Part shown: positions 49,748-58,157 of the stretch, piece after piece
Layout: each line of letters starts with the position of its first letter
Numbering within the stretch: the first letter of the stretch is position 1
Source: DASUPK01 sp963831605
GTDB taxonomy: Bacteria > Actinomycetota > Thermoleophilia > Solirubrobacterales > 70-9
Assembly: GCA_963831605.1 (NCBI GenBank)
Contig: CAWHQR010000008.1
Span: forward strand, 434,001-498,000
Direction of reading: 5' to 3'
Length of the DNA stretch: 64,000 nt
Program-made: the position numbers and the translations under genes
Notes under the pieces: model-generated
Database searches by the model: none
What the model was told of the DNA's origin: nothing
Seen by the model: only the letters and a program-made list of their open reading frames with translations

Positions 49748-51268
49748 GTGAGCGACGTGAGGGCGGCACTCGACGCCGCACTGGAAGGAGGCCCTGAGCG
49801 GCACCGCAAGAAGGTCGCCGAGCAGGAGAAGCTGCCGGTTCGCGATCGGGTCGCGAGGCTGCTGGACGCCGATTCCCTGGTCGAGGATGGGCTGCTCGCC
49901 AACTGGGAGCAGGAGGGCCTCGGGGCTGACGGCGTGGTCACCGGAATGGGAATGGTGGGCGGCCGGCCCGTGGCCCTGATGGCGAATGACCCTGCGGTCA
50001 AGGCCGGCTCGTGGGGGCCGAAGACGGTCGAGAAGATCCTTCGGATTCAGGAGCGGGCCCTCGCCGACCAGGTGCCGATCGTCTACCTGGTCGATTCCGC
50101 CGGCGCCCGCATCACCGAGCAGGTGCGGATGTTCCCCGGGCGGCGCGGCGCTGGCCACATCTTCCACAACCAGGTCCGCCTCTCGGGACAGGTGCCGCAG
50201 ATCTGTCTGCTGTTCGGCCCGAGCGCGGCCGGTGGGGCCTACATCCCCGCCTTCTGCGACGTGGTGATCATGCGGGACGGCAACGCTTCGATGTACCTCG
50301 GCTCGCCTCGCATGGCCGAGATGGTGATCGGCGAGAAGGTCACGCTGGAGGAGATGGGCGGCGCCCGGATGCACACCTCCGTCTCCGGGTGCGGGCACTT
50401 CCTCACCGAGTCCGACGAGGAGGCGATCGACGTCGCGCGCAGCTACCTCTCGTACATGCCCGCGAGCTGGCGCGAGGAGCCGCCGGCGGCGCCGCCGGCC
50501 GAGCCGGCCGAGAGCCGGGCGGTCTCCGAGATCGTGCCGGGAAATGAGAAGGATCCCTTCGACATCAGGGACCTGATCGCGGCCGTCACCGATGCGGACT
50601 CGTTCCTCGAGGTGCATGCCCGCTGGGCGAAGGAGGTGGTGGTCGGCTACGCGCGCCTCGACGGCCGGGCGATCGGGATCGTGGCCAACCAGCCGAAGGT
50701 CAAGGGCGGTGTCCTGTTCGTGGACTCGGCCGACAAGGCGGCGCGCTTCATCATGACCTGCAACGCGTTCAACGTCCCGCTGCTGTTCCTGGCGGACGTG
50801 CCCGGGTTCATGATCGGCAAGGACGTCGAGCGGCAGGGGATCATCCGCCACGGGGCAAAGATGATCAGCGCTGTCTCCGAGGCGACCGTCCCCAAGCTCT
50901 CGGTGATCGTTCGGAAGGCCTATGGCGCCGGCCTCTACGCGATGGCCGGTCCCGCCTTCGAGCCCGATGCCTGCCTCGCGTTCCCGCAGGCCCAGATCGC
51001 GGTGATGGGGCCCGAGGCAGCCATCAACGCGGTCTTCTTCAACCAGATCCAGGAGATCGAGGATCCGGAGGAACGCGAGCGCTTCGTCAAGGAGAAGCGA
51101 GCGGAGTACTCGGAGGACATCGACATCCTCCATCTGGCCTCGGAGCTGGTCGTGGATGCGGTGATCGAGCCCGACAGGCTCCGGGAGGAGCTAGTCCGAC
51201 GCTATGCCCTGGCGGCGACCAAGGACCGCAGCTTCGCCACCCGGCGGAATCCCGTAACGCCCGCCTAG
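49748..51268 (+). CDS. Acyl-CoA carboxylase carboxyltransferase (beta) subunit, propionyl-CoA type
   Basis: This 506-residue carboxyltransferase carries the two crotonase-fold halves: IVYLVDSAGARITEQVRMFP with FGPSAAGGAYIPAFCDVVIM, and LLFLADVPGFMIGKDVERQG with RKAYGAGLYAMAGPAF. The oxyanion-hole Gly pairs (AAGGAY, GAGLYAM) are intact. It moves CO2 from carboxybiotin to propionyl-, methylcrotonyl- or acetyl-CoA. The biotinylated alpha subunit is not in the window. GTG 49748 is the start. The 3' end overlaps the convergent desaturase gene by 78 bases. It could carboxylate the propionyl-CoA released by the ethylmalonyl-CoA pathway, or methylcrotonyl-CoA upstream of HMG-CoA lyase. Confidence 0.87.
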   Translation: MSDVRAALDAALEGGPERHRKKVAEQEKLPVRDRVARLLDADSLVEDGLLANWEQEGLGADGVVTGMGMVGGRPVALMANDPAVKAGSWGPKTVEKILRIQERALADQVPIVYLVDSAGARITEQVRMFPGRRGAGHIFHNQVRLSGQVPQICLLFGPSAAGGAYIPAFCDVVIMRDGNASMYLGSPRMAEMVIGEKVTLEEMGGARMHTSVSGCGHFLTESDEEAIDVARSYLSYMPASWREEPPAAPPAEPAESRAVSEIVPGNEKDPFDIRDLIAAVTDADSFLEVHARWAKEVVVGYARLDGRAIGIVANQPKVKGGVLFVDSADKAARFIMTCNAFNVPLLFLADVPGFMIGKDVERQGIIRHGAKMISAVSEATVPKLSVIVRKAYGAGLYAMAGPAFEPDACLAFPQAQIAVMGPEAAINAVFFNQIQEIEDPEERERFVKEKRAEYSEDIDILHLASELVVDAVIEPDRLREELVRRYALAATKDRSFATRRNPVTPA

Positions 51269-52282
51269 CTTCTCCGACGCGGCACGTCCCTTCGGGAAGC
51301 GGACCAGCGACTCGGTCTCGGTGTCCCAGAGCTTCAGGCGGAAGGTTCGGAAGCTGCTGCGAATCGTGACCACCGGCGTGCGCTCGAACATCGGGTGCCC
51401 TTCGTGGGCGGCGCGCAGGTTGTAGTTCGGGATCTTCGCGCTCAGGTGGTGGACGTGGTGGAAGTTCGCGTTGCCCACGGCCCAGGCGAGCGGGCGCGGC
51501 AGCTGCAGGTAGGAGCTCCCCTGGAGCGCGGCAAGCTCGAACTGCCACTCGCCGGGCGCCTGGTAGTAGGTGTCCTCGTACTGGTGCTGGATGTAGAGCA
51601 TCCAGCCGGCGAGGGCGCCGCCGGCCACCAGGGTGGTGCCCTGGATCAGGAGGAAGGTCCCCCAGCCGACGATCGTGGACCAGCCGAGCACCCAGGCGAC
51701 CAGCGCCAGGTTGGTCGCGACGACGCTCGCGAGGATTCGGCGGGTCATGCCTCGCTGCGGGAATCGGCGCTCGAAGAGGAAGACGAGCGTGGGCCCAACG
51801 AGCAGCATGAGCAGCGGGTTGCGGTAGAGGCGGTAGCCGAGCCTGCGCAGGGGAGAGGCTTCCTCGTACTCGGCGATCGTCATGGTGTTGATTTCGCCGA
51901 CACCGCGGTGATCGAGGTCGCCTGTGTGGGCGTGGTGGATGCGGTGCTGGCGCTGCCACCAGCGGTACGGGGTGAACAGCAGGTAGCCGAGGACGTGACC
52001 CCAGCGGCTGTTCGCCTGCCTGGATTCGAACAGCGAGTTGTGCGTCAGGTCGTGGAAGAGCGAATACATCCTCGTCAGGAAGACGGTGGCGACGAGGCCG
52101 AGAGCGATTGCAACCGGAAAGCTCGGCTCGATCAGGGCCGCGACGACCCAGACGGCCAGGTATGGGATCACGACGCTCGCGATCTGCCCGAGGCTGCGAC
52201 GCTGGTTGACCTCGAGATATGGGGCGAGGTCGCGCTTCCAGGTCTCGCGGGACGGGATTCCCGTGGAGCTCATGGCAGTCAT
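51191..52282 (-). CDS. Membrane fatty-acid desaturase
   Basis: This 363-residue integral membrane di-iron enzyme has the three histidine boxes: HDLTHNS near residue 77, HRIHHAH near 112 and HHVHHLS near 276, separated by pairs of hydrophobic helices. It introduces a double bond into acyl chains using O2 and an electron donor. The start is ATG 52282 or the next ATG at 52273. The last 25 codons overlap the carboxyltransferase gene on the opposite strand. The C-terminal tail after FPKGRAASEKLGG may be dispensable. Confidence 0.9.
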   Translation of the reverse strand: MTAMSSTGIPSRETWKRDLAPYLEVNQRRSLGQIASVVIPYLAVWVVAALIEPSFPVAIALGLVATVFLTRMYSLFHDLTHNSLFESRQANSRWGHVLGYLLFTPYRWWQRQHRIHHAHTGDLDHRGVGEINTMTIAEYEEASPLRRLGYRLYRNPLLMLLVGPTLVFLFERRFPQRGMTRRILASVVATNLALVAWVLGWSTIVGWGTFLLIQGTTLVAGGALAGWMLYIQHQYEDTYYQAPGEWQFELAALQGSSYLQLPRPLAWAVGNANFHHVHHLSAKIPNYNLRAAHEGHPMFERTPVVTIRSSFRTFRLKLWDTETESLVRFPKGRAASEKLGGRYGIPPGGEAAVLGRRQGIASD

Positions 52283-52313
52283 TACGCCGGCCAGCCCGGC
52301 TCGGATCAGCGGA

Positions 52314-54308
52314 TCAGACTCCCGTCGAAGCAGCCAGGTCGGTGAAGTAGTCGAGCGCTGCAGGGTTCGCGAGGGAGTCGCGGCTCGCCGCCTTCTCGGC
52401 CGGCTCTCCCATCAGGATCCGCTTGACCGGAACCTCCAGGACCTTGCCGCTCAGCGTCCGCGGGACGTCCTTGATCTGGAAGATCTCATTCGGCACGTGG
52501 CGGGGCGAGCACTGCTCGCGGATCCGCCGCTTGATCTCTGACTTGAGCTCGTCGGTCAGCTCGGCGCCCTCCCGCAGGACGACGAAGAGCGGCATCCACC
52601 CCTCGGTTCCGGGCTTCGGCACGTCCACGACAAGCGATTCGACCACCTCGGGCACCTCGGCGACTGCACGGTAGATCTCGGCCGTCCCCATGCGGATGCC
52701 GCCACGGTTGATCGTCGAGTCGGAGCGGCCGTAGATGATCGCCGTGCCCCGCGACGTGATCTCGATCCAGTCGCCGTGGCGCCAGATGCCAGGGAACATC
52801 TCGAAGTAGCTCGCTCGATAGCGCGAGCCGTCCTCGTCGCCCCAGAAGAAGACCGGCATGGAGGGCATGGGCTCCGTGATGACCAGCTCACCGACCTGGT
52901 CGACGACCGAATTGCCGTCCTCGTCGAATGCCTCGACCTTGGCGCCCAGGGCGCGAGCCTGGAGCTCGCCCTTGTAGACGGGGAGGATCGGGACGCCTCC
53001 TACGAAGGCCGTGCAGACGTCCGTGCCGCCGCTGGTCGAGAAGAGCCAGGTGTCCGCCCCGAGGTGCTCGTAGATCCAGTCGAAGCCCTCGGGGGACAGC
53101 GGAGAGCCGGTGGAGCCGACCGAGCGGAGGGCGAGCTCGCGTCCGTTCTCGGGCTCGACGCCGTCCTTCATGCAGGCGGCGATATAGGCCGCGCTGGTGC
53201 CGAAGCAGGTCATGCCGGTCCGCTCCGCCAGGTCCCAGAGGACGCCCATGTCCGGGTAGGCGGGGTTGCCGTCGTAGAGGACGATCGATGCGTCGGTCAG
53301 CAGAGCGCCGATCAGGAAGTTCCACATCATCCAGCCCGTTGTGGTGAACCAGAAGAGGCGGTCGCCGGGCTGGGCGTCGAGGTGGAGGTAGCTCTTCTTG
53401 AGCTGCTCCATGAGGATTCCGCCGTGTCCCTGAACGATCGCCTTGGGAAGGCCGGTCGTGCCTGAGGAGTAGAGAACCCAGAGGGGGTGGTCGAAGGGCA
53501 CTCGCTCGAAGTGGAGGTCGGCTCCCTGTCCGAGGTCGGCGAGCTGTCCCCAGGTCATCGGTGGGGCCGCCTTCTCGTCCTCCTCGAGGGTCGAGAGCTC
53601 GGGGGCGGCGCTCAGGTAGGGGACGACGATGACGCGCTCCAGGCTCGGGATCTGGGCGACGACGCCGGCGACGACGTCCATCCGGTCGAAGTCCTTGCCG
53701 CCGTAGCGGTAGCCGTCGACGGCGAACATCACCTTCGGCTCGATCTGGGCGAACCGGTCGACGATGCTGCCCGGGCCGAAGTCGGGGGAGCAGCTCGACC
53801 AGATCGCGCCAAGGCTCGCCGTGGCGAGGAAGGCGATCAGGGCCTCCGGGCCGTTCGGCAGGTAGGCGACGACGCGGTCGCCCTTGGTGACGCCGAGGGC
53901 CTGCAGCCCCTCGCGGATCGCCGCGACCTGTTCCCGCAGCTCTCCCCAGCGCAGCTCCGAGAGCTCGCGCAGCTCGGATCCGTAGACGACGGCGACCTCG
54001 TGCTTGTCCTTGCCCCGGAAGATGTGCTCCGCGTAGTTCAGGTTGGGGCCCTCGAACCAGCGGGCGCCGGGCATCGTGCGATCGGCCAGGACCTGGTCGT
54101 AGGGGCCGTCGGAGATCACCTCGAAGTACTCCCAGAGCGTTCCCCAGAACTCCTCGATCTCGGTCACCGACCACTGCCAGAGGTCGTGATAGCCGTCGAA
54201 GTGGAGGTCGCGGTTCTCGGCCAGCCAGCGGATGTAGCGAGTCAGCTGGGAGCGCTCGACCATCTCGGGCGTCGGCGCCCAGAGGATCTCGGCGGCGGTC
54301 TCCTCCAC
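52314..54308 (-). CDS. Acetoacetyl-CoA synthetase
   Basis: This 664-residue ANL-superfamily ligase has the AMP-binding P-loop YSSGTTGLPKAIVQGHGGIL near residue 270 and DRLFWFTTTGWMMWNFLIGA. GRSDSTINRGGIRMGTAEIY is the A8 hinge, and the catalytic lysine lies in RTLSGKVLEVPVKRIL. The N-terminal SQLTRYIRWLAENRDLHFDG and overall length are typical of acetoacetyl-CoA synthetases rather than acetyl-CoA synthetases. It makes acetoacetyl-CoA from acetoacetate, ATP and CoA, feeding 3-hydroxybutyryl-CoA dehydrogenase. It sits 31 bases upstream of the desaturase gene. Confidence 0.9.
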   Translation of the reverse strand: MEETAAEILWAPTPEMVERSQLTRYIRWLAENRDLHFDGYHDLWQWSVTEIEEFWGTLWEYFEVISDGPYDQVLADRTMPGARWFEGPNLNYAEHIFRGKDKHEVAVVYGSELRELSELRWGELREQVAAIREGLQALGVTKGDRVVAYLPNGPEALIAFLATASLGAIWSSCSPDFGPGSIVDRFAQIEPKVMFAVDGYRYGGKDFDRMDVVAGVVAQIPSLERVIVVPYLSAAPELSTLEEDEKAAPPMTWGQLADLGQGADLHFERVPFDHPLWVLYSSGTTGLPKAIVQGHGGILMEQLKKSYLHLDAQPGDRLFWFTTTGWMMWNFLIGALLTDASIVLYDGNPAYPDMGVLWDLAERTGMTCFGTSAAYIAACMKDGVEPENGRELALRSVGSTGSPLSPEGFDWIYEHLGADTWLFSTSGGTDVCTAFVGGVPILPVYKGELQARALGAKVEAFDEDGNSVVDQVGELVITEPMPSMPVFFWGDEDGSRYRASYFEMFPGIWRHGDWIEITSRGTAIIYGRSDSTINRGGIRMGTAEIYRAVAEVPEVVESLVVDVPKPGTEGWMPLFVVLREGAELTDELKSEIKRRIREQCSPRHVPNEIFQIKDVPRTLSGKVLEVPVKRILMGEPAEKAASRDSLANPAALDYFTDLAASTGV

Positions 54309-54319
54309 GGCCTCGATCC

Positions 54320-55561
54320 TTACACGCGCCCGGCAGCCGCCGCGGGCTGGGGGGCGGTCGCGCCGGGCTGGCGTCCGGCGTCGCGGTCGATCAGGCGGGC
54401 GAGGGAGACGAGGAAGTCAGTCGCGCGGGTCAGAGCCTCGGCGTCAACCCGATCGGGCAGGTCGTCGTGGGTGTGGTACCAGGGCGCGAGGTTTCCGCGC
54501 TCGTCCGTGGTTCGCAGGGTGATCGCGCGCAGGCGCCGGACCCGCGCCGGCATCGCGTCGTCGAGGAGGGGGTGGCGGATCGGCCGGGCTCCGCCTCCGG
54601 CGCCCGCGTCCGAGAGCGCCTCGCAGAGCTCGATCAGCTGGCGGTCGTGGGGGAGGCTGATCACCGGGCCCTGGCTGATCTCGTAGGCCACCTCGCCGAA
54701 GGAGACCGAGTCGACGTTCACGAAGGCGGTGGTTGCGCGGTCGAATTCCTTGCGCCGCGAGCGGACGAAGGCGCGGCTGCCCTCGCAGAAGGACTCCTCC
54801 GAGCCCGCGAGCACGATCCAGACGTCGAGGTTCTCAGGGGGGTTCGCGGTCAGCTCCTCGGCGGCCGAGAGGACGGCCGCGACGCCGGAGGCGTTGTCGT
54901 AGGCGCCGGGGACGATGTCGGAGAGGGCGATGTCGATCAGCAGGAACCCGCCGACGATCAGGACGATCGTGGGGACCGCCTGCACGGCGTTGAGCCAGGT
55001 CGCGTCGAGCCCCGCCATGCGGGCGCCGAGGATCGGGAGGAGGGGGGCGAGCCCGAGCCAGAAGAAGAGGCGGAACGGCCCGAGGCCGACCCGGGTGCGC
55101 TCCGGCAGCTTGCGGATTCGCTTGGACGCCTTGGAGAAGATGTAGCCGGTGCGCGCCGCGTCGTAGTGGGCCATCAGGATCAGTCGGGCCGGAGCGTCGG
55201 GGCGATCGCCGGGGGAGACGACGTTCTGGGAGATGCGGCGGAAGAGCAGCGAGCGAACGAGGTAGAGGCGGGTATTCAGGTCCAGGTAGGTCGAGGCCGC
55301 GGCGAACAGCACCAGGGCGAATCCGACGGCCGGCTGAACGGTGGCGATGATGCTCCCGGCGACACCGAGCGCTGCATGGATGAGGTGCACGACCGCGTAC
55401 TCGGGGTGGGTGAAGAAGGGCTCGATGTCGGCGCGCCGCCCGATGCCGCGGAGCCGCCCGGCGAGCATCCCCGCGGCACGCCGCTCGGAGTCAGTCCCAG
55501 GCCCCCGCTCCTCGAAGGAGCAGAGCTCACGAATCAGGTCAGTGCGTCCCGCGGAGTCCAC
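54320..55561 (-). CDS. Membrane-anchored M28-family metallopeptidase
   Basis: This 413-residue protein from GTG 55561 was chosen because the frame further upstream runs into a tRNA gene. Hydrophobic helices occur at about 57-95 and 150-195, between which lie the zinc ligands LMAHYDAARTG (His132) and AYDNASGVAAVLSAAEEL. GSEESFCEGSRAF supplies the Glu pair and a late YHTHDDLPD gives the last His. M28 enzymes are aminopeptidases that use two zinc ions. The helices inserted in the fold place it in the membrane. It is the last gene of the minus-strand run, 11 bases from the AACS start. Confidence 0.78.
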   Translation of the reverse strand: MDSAGRTDLIRELCSFEERGPGTDSERRAAGMLAGRLRGIGRRADIEPFFTHPEYAVVHLIHAALGVAGSIIATVQPAVGFALVLFAAASTYLDLNTRLYLVRSLLFRRISQNVVSPGDRPDAPARLILMAHYDAARTGYIFSKASKRIRKLPERTRVGLGPFRLFFWLGLAPLLPILGARMAGLDATWLNAVQAVPTIVLIVGGFLLIDIALSDIVPGAYDNASGVAAVLSAAEELTANPPENLDVWIVLAGSEESFCEGSRAFVRSRRKEFDRATTAFVNVDSVSFGEVAYEISQGPVISLPHDRQLIELCEALSDAGAGGGARPIRHPLLDDAMPARVRRLRAITLRTTDERGNLAPWYHTHDDLPDRVDAEALTRATDFLVSLARLIDRDAGRQPGATAPQPAAAAGRV

Positions 55562-55665
55562 CGGCGGCGGATTATCGCGGGGGCGCGAGCGGATGGCGCC
55601 GGCGGCCGCCCGAGCGCGTCGAATCGCCCGTGAGCGGCGGCACTCGGGGTTATCGTTGCTCGCGC

Positions 55666-55748
55666 GCCGGAGTGGCGGAATGGCAGACGCTCGGCACTCA
55701 AAATGCCGTGTCCCTCGGGACGTGTGGGTTCGACTCCCACCTCCGGCA
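55666..55748 (+). tRNA. tRNA-Leu (anticodon CAA)
   Basis: The acceptor stem GCCGGAG (55666-55672) pairs with CTCCGGC (55741-55747), followed by discriminator A. The anticodon loop CTCAAAA is flanked by CGGCA and TGCCG and gives anticodon CAA. The variable arm (TGTCCCTCGGGACGT) is long, as expected for a class II leucine tRNA. The T-loop region GGGTTCGACTCCC is canonical. CCA is not encoded. Confidence 0.95.
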
Positions 55749-55931
55749 TCACCCGGTCGATGAATGCGCGACCAGGTGCACACGGCGGCGGGTCTGACGC
55801 CGTTGCGTTTCACCCACGCCCAGATTCGGTTCGAGTCGGACCATGTCTCCAGGACGGTCGCGCGTGTGGCGGGCGGCTCCAACCCCAGCTTCGACTCTGA
55901 GCGCGTCCCTCCATCCTGCGACGCTTCAGCC

Positions 55932-56609
55932 ATGTGCGGGCGCTACACGCTCACCGATCCCGACCCGCGGCTGTTGCGCTTTCGGTTCGGTCTGGCGGAG
56001 GAGGCGCAGATCGATCAGGCGCCTCGGTACAACGTCGCACCCACAGATCCGGTGCTCGCCGTCCGGCTGAACGGGGACGGGGAGCGTGAGCCGGGGGTGC
56101 TGCGGTGGGGGCTGATTCCGCACTTCGCCGACCCGGACTCGTACGACCGGTTGCTGATCAACGCGCGAGGCGAGACCGTCGCCGAGGCGCCCTCGTTCCG
56201 GGACGCGTTCCGGACGCATCGATGCCTGATCGTCGCGGACGGCTTCTACGAGTGGCGGGCGGAGGAGACGGGGAAGAAGCCGGTCTGGATCACGCGGCCG
56301 TCGAGGGAGCCATTCGCATTCGCAGGCATCTGGGCCGAGGCTCGCCGAGCGGACGGCTCCTCGGTGCACTCCTGCGCGATCGTCACCTGCGAGCCGGGCG
56401 ACGTCGTCGCCCCGATCCATGACCGCATGCCGGTGATCCTCGATCAGGCCGATGAATCAGAGTGGCTCGACCCCGAGGCCGGGGAGGAGGGGCTTCAGTC
56501 GCTCCTTGTCCCCACGGACGACCTCCTCGTCACTGAGGTGTCGGACGCCGTCAACGACGTCCGCCAGGACGGCCCGGCGCTGATCGAGCCGCCGCTCAGG
56601 CTTTTTTAG
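55932..56609 (+). CDS. SOS response-associated peptidase / abasic-site sensor (YedK/HMCES, SRAP family)
   Basis: This 225-residue protein begins MCGRYTL, so that after Met removal Cys2 is the catalytic residue that forms a thiazolidine link to abasic sites in single-stranded DNA. Further active-site segments are LINARGET near 80, VADGFYEWRAE with the conserved Glu and HDRMPVILDQ with the His. It protects stalled forks and can self-release by the peptidase-like activity. The 3' end overlaps a convergent membrane-protein gene by 14 bases. Confidence 0.93.
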   Translation: MCGRYTLTDPDPRLLRFRFGLAEEAQIDQAPRYNVAPTDPVLAVRLNGDGEREPGVLRWGLIPHFADPDSYDRLLINARGETVAEAPSFRDAFRTHRCLIVADGFYEWRAEETGKKPVWITRPSREPFAFAGIWAEARRADGSSVHSCAIVTCEPGDVVAPIHDRMPVILDQADESEWLDPEAGEEGLQSLLVPTDDLLVTEVSDAVNDVRQDGPALIEPPLRLF

Positions 56610-57222
56610 GCCGGCGCGCCGCCGTCGCGCGACGCGTCGTGGCCCGGCTCTTGCTGGTGCCGGTGGAGCGGCGGCCGCTGCCGCGGCGGGGAGTGGCCGG
56701 GGCGTCTTCGCCGCCTCCGCCGTCGTCGTCCGCCGGTGGCTCGACCGGCGGCAGCTCGTCGCCGATAGGTCGTTCCTCCTCGACGTGCCACTCCTGGTTG
56801 AAGGCGACCATCGCGACCGCGATCAGGATCACCTGCACCGGCACGAGCACGAGGCAGAGCAATCCCAGCAGGTCATCCGGAAGAGCCGGGCCGCTGAGGC
56901 CGGGCTTGGACCGGTCGAACCAGGCGGGTGCGGCGATTCCGGCGAAGATGGCGAGGATGATCGCCAGCGCCGCGATCACCGGAAGCGCGCCTCGATTCCA
57001 GCGGGCCACCAGGTAGGCGAATAGCACGTAGAGCGCCACGTAGCCGAGGGCGAAGATCTTCCCGCCCTCCAGCCGCGACCACCCACCGACGGTGATCACC
57101 AGAGCGAGTCCGGCTGAGAGGAGCAGCAGGAACACGACCAGGACCCGAGTGCTGTTCGACTCGGATTTCTCCCTGTTCGGTCGCCAGAGCTCGTATCCGG
57201 GACGGATCGACCCCGCTTCCAT
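56596..57222 (-). CDS. Five-helix membrane protein with a basic, Thr/Ser-rich tail
   Basis: This 208-residue protein from ATG 57222 has hydrophobic stretches VLVVFLLLLSAGLALVITVG, FALGYVALYVLFAYLVARW, LPVIAALAIILAIFAGIAAP and LGLLCLVLVPVQVILIAVAM, giving at least four helices. A cytoplasmic-looking tail follows, with an acidic Gly patch (ADDDGGGGEDAP) and a Lys/Arg/Thr-rich end (SKSRATTRRATAARRPKKA). No family was recognised. The tail resembles histone-like or nucleic-acid-binding tails. It is convergent with the YedK-type gene. Confidence 0.7.
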   Translation of the reverse strand: MEAGSIRPGYELWRPNREKSESNSTRVLVVFLLLLSAGLALVITVGGWSRLEGGKIFALGYVALYVLFAYLVARWNRGALPVIAALAIILAIFAGIAAPAWFDRSKPGLSGPALPDDLLGLLCLVLVPVQVILIAVAMVAFNQEWHVEEERPIGDELPPVEPPADDDGGGGEDAPATPRRGSGRRSTGTSKSRATTRRATAARRPKKA

Positions 57223-57282
57223 GGCGAGCAAGTCTATGGGCTCGACTGGATGTGCGCTACACCCATTCGCCCGGGGCGGTCA

Positions 57283-57366
57283 TGCGGGCGGAGGGACTCG
57301 AACCCCCACGCTCTCTCGAGCACTGGCACCTAAAGCCAGCGTGTCTTCCAATTCCACCACGCCCGC
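57283..57366 (-). tRNA. tRNA-Leu (anticodon TAG)
   Basis: On the minus strand the acceptor GCGGGCG (57366-57360) pairs with CGCCCGC (57290-57284). The anticodon stem CTGGC/GCCAG encloses TTTAGGT, giving anticodon TAG. A long variable arm (TGCTCGAGAGAGCGT) and GGGGGTTCGAGTCCC for the T arm confirm a leucine tRNA. The discriminator is A at 57283. CCA is not encoded. Confidence 0.95.
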
Positions 57367-57496
57367 GCGCAGCCGATTCTAGTTTCGCAATCGTTGGCTA
57401 CTGCGGATGCGCTCGGTGATCGGCCTCTGGAAGAATGGTCTCCATCCGGACATCACCCAATGCGGGGGTGTGTGTCGAGTCAAAGAGGAGGTCAGG

Positions 57497-57610
57497 ATGA
57501 CCTGGCAAGACTTGTTGCCGGGATCCGAGGACAGCGAGGTGGCTCAGGGTCCTGGCGCGTTGAAGCGACAGTGGCCGGCAATCGTGGCGGGAAGCGATGC
57601 TTCTAGCTGA
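57497..57610 (+). CDS. Small 37-aa ORF with a strong ribosome binding site upstream of a receiver gene
   Basis: GAGGAGG lies five bases before an ATG that opens a 37-residue frame (MTWQDLLPGSEDSEVAQGPG...). This is one of the best Shine-Dalgarno sequences in the window. The same frame can be extended upstream to 57407, but without such a site. No domain is visible. It overlaps the longer possible start of the receiver gene, so it may be a coupling leader for that gene. Confidence 0.4.
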   Translation: MTWQDLLPGSEDSEVAQGPGALKRQWPAIVAGSDASS

Positions 57611-57632
57611 GGACCACGGCCTTGGGGGACGA

Positions 57633-58034
57633 ATGACAGAGCGGACGACGATCTCGGTCTACCTGGTCGACGACGTTCCCGAGCTCCGGGAGCTGATCAG
57701 GTACGGCATGGAGGAGGACCCGGGATTCGAGATCGTGGGCGAGGCGGGCGACGGCCGCAGCGCGATCGAGGGAATCGCCGCCACGCACCCGGCGGCGGTG
57801 CTGCTCGACCTCTCGATGCCCGACATGGATGGCTTCCAGGCGATCCCGGAGATCCGCAGTGGCGACCCGGACGTCGCGATCATCGTCCTCTCCGGATTCT
57901 CGGCGGACCGCATGGGCCCGACCTCGATCGAGCGCGGCGCCGACGACTACGTCGAGAAGGGAACGCCGATCCAGGACCTCCGTGACGCCACGCGCCTTGC
58001 GGTGGCGAAGCGCCGCGGCAAGCCGGGCGAGTAG
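57633..58034 (+). CDS. Stand-alone response-regulator receiver (CheY-like)
   Basis: The 133 residues from ATG 57633 (MTERTTISVYLVDDVPELRE), or 145 from ATG 57597, form a single receiver domain. The acidic pair is LVDDVPE, the phosphoacceptor lies in VLLDLSMPDMDG, the switch residue in IIVLSGFSA and the lysine in DDYVEKGTP. No output domain follows, so it must act through protein-protein contact. There is no kinase gene directly adjacent. The shorter start is preferred because GGGGGA lies just before it. Confidence 0.87.
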   Translation: MTERTTISVYLVDDVPELRELIRYGMEEDPGFEIVGEAGDGRSAIEGIAATHPAAVLLDLSMPDMDGFQAIPEIRSGDPDVAIIVLSGFSADRMGPTSIERGADDYVEKGTPIQDLRDATRLAVAKRRGKPGE

Positions 58035-58047
58035 CGCGAGCGAAGAG

Positions 58048-58121
58048 CGGGGCACCCAGGACTCGAACCTGGAATCGCCGACTTTGGAGGCCGGTGCCTT
58101 AGCCAGTTTGGCCAGTGCCCC
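58048..58121 (-). tRNA. tRNA-Trp (anticodon CCA)
   Basis: Minus strand: acceptor GGGGCAC (58121-58115) pairs with GTGCCCC (58055-58049), with discriminator G at 58048. The anticodon stem CCGGC/GTCGG contains one G-T pair and encloses CTCCAAA, giving CCA. The T arm CCAGGTTCGAGTCCTGG is canonical. Total length is 74. It is the only tryptophan tRNA seen here. Confidence 0.93.
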
Positions 58122-58157
58122 TTGGGCGGGGAATCGTAACCCGCGGGGCTGGGACGG

